Assembly: GCA_014773175.1 (NCBI GenBank)
Contig: VXCM01000227.1
Coordinates: forward strand, 124,001-188,000
Direction of reading: 5' to 3'
Length of the DNA stretch: 64,000 bases
From: Lucifuga dentata
Lineage: Eukaryota; Chordata; Actinopteri; Ophidiiformes; Bythitidae
This document shows positions 10,076 to 22,400 of the stretch, piece by piece. Position numbers and translations under genes: made by a program. The stretch's first letter is position 1, and each line of letters opens with the position of its first letter. Below the pieces are notes generated by a model. That model was not told the origin of the DNA. It made no database searches and worked only from the letters and a program-made list of their open reading frames with translations.

Positions 10076-10687
10076 AGGACCATACCATCCATTTTGCATG
10101 TTTGAGCCTAATATATTCAATTTTCATACATGTTNTCATTAAAGGACCATACCATCCATTTTGCATGTTTGAGCCTAATATATTCAATTTTCATACATGT
10201 TTCGTTACTGACAATCATTTCCCAAAGTATTTCAGTTTTCCTGATATTTTGCAAAATCTCTTATCTTTCAAAATCAAATAATCAAGCAGTACACTCACCT
10301 TAAAAATCAATGTTTTGCCTGTTAATATATTAGGCAAAATTAGGAGTTACAGTCATTAAAATTTTTCCATAAACGCAGGTCTTCTTTTGGGACTATATTC
10401 CCCGGTGGAGGCATACATTCACTCCACACTTTTTTATTGCGCTTAAACACTAAAACAAAACACACATTTTGTTCACGATGATGATTACCTATCCCAAGAA
10501 TGTTTCAAGTATCAACAAATTGATTTTAATAGCAGAATGAACTGAAACCAGTGGAGGTCTGGGAGGCAGGAAAATTTTTTCAATTCACCATTCCAGTAGT
10601 ATGCTTTGGGAAATGATTGTCAGTAACGTTACGTATATGAAAATTAAATATATTAGGCTCAAACATACAACATGGGTGGTTGGTCCT
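10076..10687 (+). mobile_element. Family A inverted-repeat element, copy A4 with assembly duplication
   Basis: TTAA flanks at 10072-10075 and 10688-10691, arms as in the consensus. The first 65 bases (10070-10134) are repeated exactly at 10136-10200 on the far side of a single N (10135). This is best read as two overlapping contig ends left unmerged, so the true element is about 66 bp shorter. Confidence 0.85.
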
Positions 10688-10992
10688 TTAAGTCTACAGT
10701 GTAGAAACCTGACACAAGTCAAAAATGAATTCGACTGACATATTCAAACCTATATTTTACAAAAGAATCAGGCTTAATGAATGAGTGCATGAAGTGGTTG
10801 TGGTGAATATGTTATTAGCTGGGTCTCGTGGGAGAAGCTCAGTTGTGTCATATCACTAATAAGCATGTGGAGCAACTGAAATATCCTGCCACGATACACT
10901 TGTATTCAACAAGCAAACATGAATATGCCAGCTGCACTGAACTGAACACTGATGCAAATATGCTTGTTAACAATACTTTAAATTCTGTTGTG

Positions 10993-10998
<6 letters not shown>

Positions 10999-11023
<25 letters not shown>
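10999..11023. repeat. (TA)n microsatellite
   Basis: A pure TA dinucleotide run of about 12 units. Confidence 0.95.
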
Positions 11024-11448
11024 TTAGATCCAATATAATTAATCATGGTGACTTGATTGGAAATTTCACTGTTCAAATCCGTGTAGTTATTTAGAAATTC
11101 AAAGCTGTCAGGGATCAGGGTTATATGTAGACATGCTATATGTAGGTTTAGATGTCGCTGGTGCATAATAATAGGAAGCTCATCCAACATAACCCAGTTT
11201 TATTTATGTGCTCACATGGTGGTTGTTGCTAAATATATAAATCCATCTTTCCAGTCAGCACGTTTACACGCACATTATACTCCAATTTTTGCCTGTACAG
11301 CGAGGCGGAGTAAGACATGTACATTGATGGAATTAATAGGATTCCTTCCTTCCTTTGCTGAATATAAATGACTCATTGCTTTATCATCTTATGAGGGGAA
11401 ATGCACCTGGTGAGGAACTGCATGGAAAGACTGCTTATGCCAATGTAA

Positions 11449-11625
11449 GGCCAGATTCACATACTAAGTGTTAGCGTTGCCGCTGACCTGGGCGTTCAGT
11501 GTTCTGCTGCACATGAGCGGAGTCTGAGCAGCGCCGCTCAACCTCGCGCTGACAGGAAGCGCTCGTTGCTAATGACAACTTAACGGTGACCANNNNNNNN
11601 NNNNNNNNNNNNNNNNNNNNNNNNN

Positions 11626-11681
<56 letters not shown>

Positions 11682-12084
11682 CTTATTAGGAGAAAAGTGA
11701 AAAAACAGCAAACGTGGGTGCATGAAACCTCACATTTCAGACATTATATTAACAATTTCCAAACCTGATTTTGCCAAGAAAGCGCTTTTTTTTTTTTTTT
11801 AAACNTGATTTTAAAGTTGTGTTGTAACTCTACAGATTATAAGCTCCTCCTCCATTGTTGTGGCGCTTCTGATTACATGACGCACACCAACGCTCTCATT
11901 GGTTGCGCGTCGGAAAGGTCAAAGTTAATTTAAATGAACTTTGAGCGCCACGTCAAAACAGAGAATCTGAGCGTCACGTGGCGCTCAAGGTGGCGTGACG
12001 CGATGTTAGGAGTCACTGCTCAATACACAATAATGGAACGCTCAGGTCAGCGCAACGCTCAACGCTTAACATGTGAATCCAGCC
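11449..12084. mobile_element. Harbinger-like MITE with TAA target-site duplication
   Basis: The left end GGCCAGATTCACAT (from 11449) and the inverse of the right end GGCTGGATTCACAT (from 12084) form terminal inverted repeats, each flanked by TAA (11446-11448 and 12085-12087). Similarity between the arms continues inward through 'gcgttg...gctgacctg.gcgttc'. A 3-bp TWA duplication with GG-starting ends is the signature of PIF/Harbinger. The interior is GC-rich near the arms and holds a 33-base N gap (11593-11625) followed by a long A-run, so its true length is unknown. No coding capacity. Confidence 0.7.
11593..11625. other. Assembly gap (33 N)
   Basis: A run of N directly followed by a long poly(A) tract. 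The missing length is unknown. Confidence 0.95.
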
Positions 12085-12147
12085 TAAGCCAATTGATCGT
12101 TCCCATGCAGGTGTGATAACATAAAAATGTACTGGTTGGATCATCGT

Positions 12148-12250
12148 CTACCTGTGGTTCTCAAACTTTTACTTTTTGAAACCTTCCTGCCTGAAATAAC
12201 TTCTTCCACTTCACTACTCTATAGACGTCATGTTGTTAATCCAGTTCTGT
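12148..12250. mobile_element. Possible hAT-type end
   Basis: The sequence 'tgtggttctcaaactttta' followed by 'ctgcctgaaataacttc' resembles the start of common fish hAT elements. The matching opposite end was not found. Confidence 0.35.
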
Positions 12251-12796
12251 CAGTACAGTAAAATAAAACAGCGGCTTTGATGTAAATTCATATAAAATGA
12301 AAGCTGAACAGCTGCATTTGTGTACCTGTTAGTACTTGATTGCATGTGTTCCATTGAATTAAAGCATTACAATCACACCACATGTAATTTTGAGGCTTAC
12401 AAATTCTATAAAAATGAAAAATCAAAAGCTAGTTGATTAGCATCAAATTAAGGAGCCGCTGTAATATGAATAGCTCTTCCTTTTGCCTGATAGCACGTCA
12501 CTGAGACAGTCCTGACAATGCCAGCTGAATACAGAGCATAAATAGCCTCCTGCTTATTCTCAACACATATTTTATAGTATAAAATGCATCAAAAATACAG
12601 CAACTGGAGCTGCTGTTGATATTTTATCATATGTTTAAAATGCAGAGGGAGTGTGTTTCTTTTGTGAATGACACTATCAAAGAGCTGTCTGCTGGCTTTG
12701 TGAAAAGCCATAATGTCAAGTCTGTACTTTACAAATTTTTCCAAGATTTATCTGTTTTGGCACCAGATCACCAGATACAGTAGATTTACACATTCA

Positions 12797-12979
<183 letters not shown>

Positions 12980-13309
12980 TCAATCAGAAATCACAATACG
13001 TTGACAGGGAGAAAAAAAAATCTGGGAAACGGCAGCAAGGAAACGCTCTTTTTCTAACAGTCACTCCTCCAGCAAGGTCTCAACTATAATATTTTCACGA
13101 TTTAATCTCGTTTCATTAATGATGAGGCGATTTTTAAAGACACACACCCACAATGAATTAGGCACAGACAACTGAGGAATTAGCATGCCAACGTTTCAAA
13201 ACACTTCATTATGGTTGGTCAGATGATGACATGGTTAATTATATGTTAATTTGTTTGAATATGGGTGTGGAAAAACCAATTGGCAGCAGCTGTGTTTCTG
13301 CCATCCATT

Positions 13310-13660
13310 CATTTCTCACAGTTTAGCCAGGTCTGCAGAGAGGCATCGGGCTAAGCATAGTAGCCCTGACATCCTTCTCCCTAGACGCATCCTGCAGGCA
13401 GCTCTTCCTAGAAGTAACTCAACGCAGGCCAGATGCAATATATGACCTCTCCAGTGTATTCTGGCTCTGTCCCGTACTCTCCTCCCTAAGTAAATGTGTC
13501 CAAGGAGGCGTTCAGGGGCAACTTGATCAGATGCCTAAAAACGCCTCTGATGGCTCCTTTGAACAGGGAGGAGCAGCATTTCTTCTACCAATGTCTGACC
13601 TCCTCACTCTGTCCTTAAGGTCGAGTCTCGACACCCTACGTAGGAAAATGTGTTGCATAT
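13310..13660 (-). mobile_element. LINE remnant, C-terminal end of the reverse-transcriptase ORF
   Basis: On the plus strand it shows a well-known fish repeat ('gggctaagcatagtagccc', 'ggcgttcaggggcaacttga', 'gatggctcctttgaac', 'caccctacgtaggaaaa'). On the minus strand the piece around 13443-13472 translates to RDRARIHWRGHILHLA, a decayed form of the GRPRTRWRDY-type motif found near the C-terminus of fish non-LTR retrotransposon ORFs. Stops and frameshifts are present; the element is dead and truncated on both sides. Confidence 0.75.
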
Positions 13661-14439
13661 TTTCCAACCATTTATGCAACCATTTAAACAATGCATTTAA
13701 CAAATTTGTGGAATTCACATAAAACCCACTTTTAGCTGCTGTTAATTTGGATTATGATGTGGACTTCTTTAAAAAAAAAAAAAAAAAANTAAAAAAAAAA
13801 AAAAAAAAGGTCAGATCGTGATTTGTCACTGTGATGAAGGCACATTGGTAATACAAATTAAAAAATATTGAAGCACTTTGAGTTTGCAAAGACTTCCTTT
13901 GTTATTCATGAATGAGGAAGGATAAAAATTAAAGGGTGTCTGACTTTAATAGTTTTTTTTTTTTATCTTTTTGCAAAATAAACTATAAATGTATCAAGCA
14001 ACACATAATGTATTCAAACTCAGGTTCTGTGTGGATTCTTTATCATCCTTTGATTCACATTTGAATTAAAATGACCAAAAAGACAATGAGTTGCTGCTCT
14101 CCAATAGAGTGGTGTGTGTAACCTCGCTATAGTGGGTTTTTTCCCCACCCTTATCAACTGTTTCCAGCAAATCCTACAAGGAGAGCTAGCGCTGACGTGT
14201 TCCAACAATTTTACCTCATTTTCCTTTGTGAAACGAATTGTGATTTTTACACTTCATCATGTTTTATTGCAAAAAAACAAAACACTCCTCTGCCAGCAGC
14301 TTATAAAACAGCTGCAAATACACAACGGATATATGCAAAATAGCTTGGCACTTCTTCACAGATGCAACAGCACAAAACAACCATTTTTGGTATGCAATAA
14401 TTACTGTAAAACTCTGGAAAATCCTTAAGGGACTACTTT
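13661..14439. other. Intronic stretch with an A-run join, nothing else recognised
   Basis: AT-rich, with an A-homopolymer broken by a single N at 13789. Short frames have no motif. Confidence 0.5.
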
Positions 14440-14820
14440 ATGTCAGTGATTAAAGAGACTTATGGTGGTGCTAAAAGCTGCATGCAGAGACAAGAGCAAA
14501 ATCTAGTTGAGGCCATTACATTAAGGATTAATATCTTCAATATTTGCCTGCAGCCAGGTCTTGACAAGTTATTCCCTGGATGCCATGGCCTGTCTCATGA
14601 AATTACCCTGTGGGAGCCCCTGCTAGGTGGCTTTGCTATCACATTAGCTTAATCCCCTCTGATGTGCCTGCCCTGCTATCAGGTTTGGGATGTGGGGATG
14701 GCAGCAGAGGAAGGAAAGCAAGAAAGCTCAGACTTCCATCCTGATTAGAGCTGCCATCCAGGACTGCCTCATTACATCTAGGCCAGATAACAAGCAGGAA
14801 TTAATCCACATGCTAATGCA
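14440..14820. promoter_or_regulatory. Candidate conserved non-coding element
   Basis: High-complexity sequence unlike the surrounding AT-rich DNA. It contains AT-core motifs such as 'attaaggattaatatc' and 'gaaattaccctgtggga' and no repeat signature. A 160-codon frame at 14690-15172 overlaps it without a recognisable domain. Large introns of developmental-neighbourhood genes often carry such elements; this call rests on composition only. Confidence 0.25.
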
Positions 14821-15180
14821 GATGGGCTCGACAAACTGGCTAACATCTGCAGTGGAGTATAGGAAAATGAAAAAGACATCTGTGTTTTCCTCAGTTGTGG
14901 CCAAAAGGATGGTGAAAGTCACTGGTGCTGTTCTGGGAGGAAATAGACTTTCTGGTTGTGGCACCTGTAGTAAAAAATCCATTCTCAGCTTTTTGATGAG
15001 AATGAAGGGATATAAAAAAGCTCTGACCAAGTCTGGGTCATTGCAGCTCAGGATCAGAGAGGATCCAGGGATTTTCATATGCAACAGCTCAGTCCATTTC
15101 TTCTACTTCAGACCCTTAACAGAACTTCAGATGAGTTTCTTCCTCAGAACAAAAATTACAACATTCAACTGAGCAGCACA

Positions 15181-16116
15181 GCTGAAGTAACTCAGCTGTG
15201 TTTGATGTAAATCTAAAAGCGGACAAAGTGAACCTCTGAGTAACGTCAAACCGGACGATTCTAAAGGATACAAAAAGGCATTTATGAACATGTATGCTTC
15301 CATGCAGCCATTAAAACATTCCCAGTTACGTAATGTTACAGAATGTGTTTTGATGAAAAACTGTAAAGCACGGCAGCATCATAATGTATTCATGAATAAT
15401 ATCTAACAAAGTCAAAAATTCTCTTTTATGTGTTGTGCTATGCAGAGATGCAGTGGCATGTAATCAAGTTGAAATCGCGGAGATGAATGTGGCTTTGTTT
15501 CTCAAAGACACTATTAATCTGTGGAGAAAACGGAATATTTTCATTTTGTGCGGATTTGTACGTATTCTTAGATTAATATGTTTGTTAAACTGACTAAAAC
15601 GATACAGGAGTTGCTGCTCTCCTGCAGTAAGCGATGATGAAAGACTTGCATGCAGAGTTTTCCACATCAGGTCAGATGATGCTGGTGAACGCTGACAATC
15701 TGAGACTTCAGACAGAGAGGAAAATTACTGCCACAACACAGAACGCAGTTCTATTATGTAACCACTGTAGAATCAAAGACTTCCTGCATGAACCTACATG
15801 CACACTATTTCCTGATTTTGTACTGCAATTAAAGCAAAAATGCAAGTAAGATGTAAAAAATGTGAGTAAGTAAGATATACATGGATTATTATGATTCTGT
15901 GGTTTGCTGAATATACATGAAGCATTGTTTAGTCGGAGTATGAAAGCGAGTCCAGGCGATTATAACGATTATAATTATAATGTATACATGTATGAGTCAA
16001 TTGATTTACAATATTACAATCTAGGTCTGTTGCTCCGAGTAGGCATTTGTCAATTTGTGCCGATTTCAATTTAATTATGGTGTTGACATGATGTGAAAAA
16101 AGTTTTATTTATGGCC
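15181..16116. other. Intronic stretch, nothing recognised
   Basis: Unique-looking AT-rich sequence with short frames only (67-71 codons) and no motif. Confidence 0.5.
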
Positions 16117-16120
16117 TTAA

Positions 16121-16693
16121 AGGACCATGCCACCATTTTGTATGTTGATCCTAATGTATTCAATTTTCATACGTTACATTACTGACAATCATTTCCCAAA
16201 GGATAAAACCGTATTTCAGCTTTCCTGATATTTTGCAAAATCTCTTAATCTTTCAAAATCAAATATTCAAGTGATACACCCACCTTAAAAATCCATGTTT
16301 CTCCTGCTAATAGTTACACAGCCTTATGAAGTCACGGTCCTTTAAATTTTTCCATAAACGCAGGTCTTCTTTTGGGACTATATTCCCCGGTGGAGGCATA
16401 CATTCACTCCACGCTTTTTATTGAGCTTAAACACTAAAATTACATAACTTCTAAAAAAACCTGAATACACGTCTTGTTGGTGATGATGGATTACCTATCC
16501 CAAGAACGTTTACAGTATCAACAAGTTGATTTTAATAGCAGAATGAACTGAAACCAATGGAGGTCTGGAAGGTAGGAAAAACATTTTTAATTCACCATTC
16601 CAGTAGTATGCTTTGGGAAATGATTGTCAGTGATGTTGCATGTATGAAAATTGAATATATTAGGCTCAAACATGCAAAATGGATAATGGTCCT
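16121..16693 (+). mobile_element. Family A inverted-repeat element, full copy A5
   Basis: TTAA at 16117-16120 and 16694-16697 flank ends aggaccatgcc and ataatggtcct. The interior follows the consensus closely. A second, free-standing 'atatggtcctttaa' follows at 16703-16716, suggesting an older family A arm or a nested event next to it. Confidence 0.85.
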
Positions 16694-16734
16694 TTAATCA
16701 GATATGGTCCTTTAACTTAAACATGCATGAATCT

Positions 16735-17151
16735 ACTGAGTGAATCTGCTTCTGCGGTAGTCGAACGGTTCTTGTGGGCGTGACGTCAGCAAACATGACG
16801 GACCGTTGATTGGTAAGGTTGGAGACTGCGTCCCGCTGCAGGCGGAGCCGTGGACCCTCACGGACACGCGAAAGTATAAACAAGGCTTGTAGGTTTAACN
16901 CTGCAGGCGGAGCCGTGGACCCTCACGGACACGCGAAAGTATAAACAAGGCTTGTAGGTTTAACGCACACAAAACGGGAACTGGTTTGATTGATGGAGAG
17001 CAACCTGCTGCCGCATTTTCCCCGTTAAAAACAGTTAGATAGTAGTTAAAAAAACAAAACAAAACTCGATTTTCTGATTCAGCCATTTTACACATCGTGC
17101 CAAAATGTAAACTTGAATTAATTGATTAAATCGATTTATCGCCCAGCCCTA
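16735..17151 (-). mobile_element. hAT-like element, copy H1 (one end intact), with assembly duplication
   Basis: The right end 'cgcccagccctaa' is the inverse of TAGGGCTGGGCG, a common terminus of fish hAT elements. The core from 'gacggaccgttgattggta' (16797) to 'ttccccgttaaaaa' (about 17030) matches copy H2 at 51540-51716. A segment of about 64 bases beginning 'ctgcaggcggagccgtgg' stands on both sides of a single N (16900), an apparent unmerged contig overlap. It carries a perfect TGACGTCA box at 16781-16788. Strand is set only to record that the recognised end is on the right. Confidence 0.65.
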
Positions 17152-18909
17152 ACTAGAAGTTTGTGTTAGATGGTTTGCTGTTGTGCTTTATTTGTCTCAC
17201 ACCAACATGTCCCACAAAACTGAAAATCTCAAGTCTACCGGCTTCACGTGTTACCATGACACTTCAACACCTGAACAAAAACACAAATGTATACCAAGGT
17301 GTAATTCATTTCCATTCCATACATGGTCCTACATTTCCCATTTTGCTTTGATCTATTTGATTTATCTCCCCCAGGATAGTTAATTCCATTAAATCCCTTC
17401 CATTAAATCCCATCCTCCACACTCACTATGTGGGTTATTGAAAACCAGAGTAGGGAAGCTCCTGACTGGGATGGAGGAGAAAATTACCAAGAATGGAAGC
17501 CATTCTCTCACACGTTTATGTTGCAGAGGAGGACTCGTGAGGCAACAACCTCCGCCTCTGATTCCAAGCATTTGCCAGTAGCTGTTGCTGTAAACACACA
17601 CTTCCTGTCCTTTTTATTTTCTCAGCTGACACCTTTGTGCCCGATCCTCACATACCAGTCCTGGAAGAACACTTAAGTCCTCCAAACAAAATAAAAAAAT
17701 AAAAATAAAAAAAAAAACACCCCTAACAAGTAAAACTCCTGTATTTATAAAAGAAAACAACCATTACCAGTAGTATTTATTCTAAGACCTAGAATAATTC
17801 GAGGAATTAATATGTTTTTCACCAAACACCTCCAATTTTGAAGAGTTTGGAATGAAAAAGTTAAAATTTTGGATTAAAAAAAAAAGAAAATCCACTAAAT
17901 CAAATCTTCACCAGTGTTTGGGGATTTTTTTTTTTTNTTTTTTTTTTTTTTTTTTTTTTTTGGCTTTGTTTGAGATTTTGAACAGAAAAATTCTAAATCT
18001 CCAACATTTTACATATGATTGAGGTTCAATTGTGGGGGATTTTCATGCTTTCAGTTACAGATTGAATAAATTCACCAACATTCCCCTTCTAAGACTCTTG
18101 AGGTTGTTGGTGTTTTGTGTTATTTAGCACGTGGCTGTCGAACACAGCACTACTTTTCAACCTTTTTTGGTTTGTGGCTTCTTAAAAAGAAAGAATGCCT
18201 CCTCACAAACTCCCATCACATTTAGAAAATAAAGAGAGCTGAAACTAAAACTTTCTATCTTATGTAATATGTTTTTCCTGTCAAATAAATTATCTCATTA
18301 CACCCCAAAATTTGGTGCAGCAGAACACAGCAAAGACAGAGCAGAGTAAAACAAAATGCTAATGTTGCAGTGGAAAATAGATAAGCATACATAACCTGCA
18401 TTTTCAATTCTTGAATATATCATGAAATTTATGAGGGAACATATTAAAACTAAACAATAGCAGCATTTCTGCACGTGGGATTTTGAATCAAGCAACTGTG
18501 AATTTCAATTGTGAACTTTTTTTTTTTTTTTTTTTTTCAATGTTTGTGTAAAACGAAGAAAGCAATCTACTCAGTAAATTCTTAATCACACTTGCTGGAA
18601 ATGACAAGGTCCCTTATGAATTTCAATGTGTCTCCAAAACACAGAAAAGTTCTCTTTGGTGACTATATGATCAACTCAAACAAGCAGCTCATTATGCTGC
18701 AAACAGATGGATGTCTCGAGATGAAATGTGGCAGGATTCCTTTATGATTGCTCGAGGCTATTTTTAGAAACTTGACAGGGACTTGACAGTTTTGCAAAAA
18801 CTATAAGAAATTATCGAAGAAATAAAGAATATCACAAAATAAAAGCAAGAGAAAACAAACAGATGTGATATGAGAGTATAAAGAATCTGGGTTTTGAAGC
18901 AGATTTTAA
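17152..18909. other. Intronic stretch with T-run joins and possible hAT remnant
   Basis: It holds a poly(T) tract with one N (17925-17961), another T-run near 18520-18537 and a piece near 18148-18185 ('ctacttttcaaccttttttg') resembling a hAT terminus. The 'gggggattttcatgctttc' segment near 18036 is shared with family C copies. No genes recognised. Confidence 0.45.
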
Positions 18910-19430
18910 AGGGGACATATTTACAGATTTCCATGTTCTTTTTTTCATTTAGAGCTCTATTTTGAAAACTTTGCAATGCTTTAATATGCAGACAAAACAA
19001 AAAACAAAAAAACAACACACGGACTGAACTCTCCTTTGCTGCAGCATCGCTGTGCACACTGAGCAAGGCCATTTGTAGGTGCTTTTCCTTTAATGCCTCC
19101 TCCTAAAACAAAAAAAAAAAAAAAAANAAAAAAAAAAAAAAAAAAAGAAACTGCTCTATTTTGATTGGCTGGATGTTTCAGGCCTCAACTGGCGAGACAA
19201 ACACTTGCTTACTGGCTCATTCTTGGTGGTTTGTCTAACCAGGTGTGTTTGTCTAACCAGGTGTGCAGCCAGGTAAATTCAAATATCTAACATGATGTCA
19301 ACATGTTACAGAAGTAACGCACCAATCAAAAATGAAGCTTTCAGGGGAGTTCAGGACTTACGAGTTTATCTTCGTAGATGCATTTCTGAAGGCATCAAAC
19401 TCAAGTTTTGTGACTTTGACACTTTAACAT
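18910..19430 (+). mobile_element. Family B element, copy B1
   Basis: It starts AGGGGACATATTTACAG after TTAA (18906-18909) and shares, in order, 'cagatttccatgttc', 'ctgtgcacactgag', 'gattggctgg', 'gatgtcaacatgttacag' and 'aatcaaaaatgaagctt' with the other copies. An A-run with one N (19127) interrupts it. The far end is not sharply defined. TTAA plus AGGGG ends suggests piggyBac or Kolobok. Confidence 0.7.
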
Positions 19431-22400
19431 ACTTCCTGCTGTATTACAAAAACTACAAAAAGCATGTCCTCTTCAGTCCTGGGTTCAGATTTGTTAAAAT
19501 GTATCAAACTTTAACTCTACTTGATTTTGCTCAGTTTCCCTTCAGCAGCAACAGTCATTTCCTCAGGTCAAACTTTCGTCATCCCTTTGAGAGATCAGGT
19601 ACTTTCTGCCTCGTCTACACAGACCTGGGAGCTCTGTTTGTTTACCATGCTGCTTTCTGTCAACAACCCCTCTTTGCAGAACCTCAGCCCTTTTTGGAGT
19701 CTTGTTTCAGTTGCTATGGCAGCCACCTGAGAGATGCCTGATAGAGGAGGTGAGGTAAGATGGGAAAGAATCCATAAGACGATGCCAGCCAGATGACTTC
19801 TACACAGATGGAGTTTCCATTGATCTTCATGCGTTCGTTATCAGAATGACTCTCTCAGGTCTCTAAAGGTTTCTCTGAAAGGCTATTTTATAATCTCGGA
19901 AAGAATTCAGTGAAATGAACTGAATGAAATACACTCAGTCCTATATCAGTTTTCAATCTATAAAATCTGGCCTAATATAGAGTTCGTTTTGCTGCCTACC
20001 CTTGCTTCAGATTTCATCATCGTCATTGTTCAGCACTGGAAATCTCCTTCTCGGCGCTTTAAAAAGCACAGAGGAGAAAGAGAAAAGGGCTTCATTCCAT
20101 CAGAGCTGCACTATTGTTCCTTCTACTCTTTCTTCTAACGCTTTTTTACCTGAATAACAAACTAGTCCCTTTTCATTCCCCCCCCCCCCNTCCCCCCCCC
20201 CCACATTCTCTGATTTGGGGAGTGCTGATTCTTTTTGTCAAGCTTTCCTGCTCTCTGTCAAGAACCAAGGAATTTCTTTACCCTCCTCCCTGCCCCAAGA
20301 CAATACCATTCAAGGTTATCATTCAAAAGGCCAAACAGGACAGAGAGAAAAGGCTGCCGCTAAGCTGGAGAGAATTTTGGTGGCTGGGGAATTTGGAGCT
20401 GGGATGCCTGAATGGCTTGGCTTAATATGAGACATTCCCTTTTGGGCTGGAGGGATCGCACAGAACAGAGAGAGAAATGTACGAGCAAACACACCTGGGA
20501 AGGCAGGCCTCTGCAAAATATCCACCTATAGAAATCCTGCAGCCAAACTCAATTATAAAATCCTATTTCAAAAAAAAAAAAAAAAAAANAAAAAAAAAAA
20601 AAGACATGTAAAATTCGACCGGCAGGGTCAGATAATTTCATTGCAGTTTCATACATATTTGTGGTACTTGTGTTTCTCTCCTCTACATTCCAGTTCTACC
20701 TCTATATAATATTTCCTGACAGCTGCAGTTGTTACTTATTGTGCTGTGCAGAATAAAATGGAGTTTAAATTATGATTGATGACATAATTTTGCCCAATGC
20801 ATTTTTGACATGTGAAGTGTTTTAGAGGGAAAGAGGCTGGAGTATTGATCCTATGTGAGGGTGTTTCCACACTTAAGTTTTAAATGTTCATTTCTGACTT
20901 TGAGTGGCATAGTAAACTTTTTTTTATGGTTTGATTTTCTTTCTCCCGCCCCCAGACATTTCTGAGAATGACAATGAGCAGAGCGACTCTTCTCATGACA
21001 TTTGCTGCTGTATTTTGGTCGGATTTGATTTTCTCCTGTGTCAAACCAAACCAAACCCACCAGTAAATTCTAAACTGTAACACTTTAGATTCAGACCAGA
21101 CCAAATAAACTACAATTTTGAAACACCCTAAACCTTCATTTGACATGAAAATCCCCCCCAAATCCCCTAATTTTTACCCTGTCGGATTGGTTGCAACCAT
21201 TTTGGCAAATAATAACAAGTTGTAGACAGCTCTGGACCCTATGCTGGAGTTGACTTTGCTCAAGACTACATGGAGGGTGCCATGGAGGGTGCATGTGAGC
21301 ATCCATTTGATCCCCATTTTGACAAATGGGACACCCTGCAGTCTTGTTGACTCTGCTTGACCATCACAAGCTTGTGGAATCCAAAGTCACCACTTTGGAC
21401 TCACAAGCTTATGATGATTTATCAATAATCACTAAGCTGGAGTTTTAATAGCATCAGCAATTAAGCAAAGAATCTGAAAAATAATAGATAAACTACTCAC
21501 TAATGAAAATTATGCTTAGTTATGTCTTAATGTCATGCAAAGTCCTTTTTAATGAGCATTAATTGGAAGAAGTGCAGGATCTGATTCTCACATTGTTATC
21601 TGAAGAACGCAACTCTAACATGTCAACGGAAAGATCTCTGCATGTTAAGACGTCCTCTTTCTCTCTTTCAGTTTTGGCTGTTGAAACGTAGCCACACATC
21701 GACATGTACAGCTTGCATGCCTGCTTCTCTCTCATGATGTTTTGATTCTATCATTCAAATCGGATCAACAAGGAGTTTTTCAGAAGGGCTTATTTTCTCC
21801 TATCGAAGCATTTTCTCCTGTCTGAGCATTTTCGCTGGCAAGGCTGCTGTTTTTATGGCCGTGAGTCGAGGATCTAGAGATCCTGGGGCTGTGAGAGAAG
21901 AGGATGAGCTGGAGGCTGAGAGAGGAGAGATTTACAGAGAATATGTAGTGAAGCATATAAATACTGGCTGGCATTCAAGCATTATTCAGCCAATGGTCCA
22001 TTCATCAGTTCTTATTCTACTCATTTATTAGGTTTTATCGGCTTTTTCTGTTCAGACAGTCATTGTTGTGGTATTTCCGAGCAGGCCGTCCAGCGATAAT
22101 TGAGGGTTGCGTTCAAGGTGAAGGTGTAGGAGCTTTGATTTTCTGGTTGAGCAGCATATTAGATAAGTAGATGTTTATGTTTGATGGGCATGCTCAAACA
22201 GGACACATCTAATATGAAACAAGATGTACCATATACTTATAAATATACTAGTATCAGATACTTTGCCCTTGTATTAGATCTGAAAGAATTAGTCAAACAA
22301 TAGACAAATCAATCTACAGAATATTAATCTATCATAATCAATTTATATTAATGTAATTTTTATAATTAATCTTTATTTATCAAGTAAAATGTCAAATATT

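Noticed and set aside
10070..10200. Tandem duplication of the family A arm
   Set aside because: It is an exact 65-bp repeat on both sides of one N, so it is an assembly join and not biology.
14690..15172. 160-codon plus-strand open frame
   Set aside because: No recognisable domain, no splice or start context, and an overlapping 118-codon frame on the other strand. It is more likely chance within a complex non-coding region.
16698..17095. Repeated peptide (LSRVREGPRLRLQ) on the minus strand, as if a duplicated coding exon
   Set aside because: The repeat results from the duplicated segment around the single N at 16900 within a hAT-like element.
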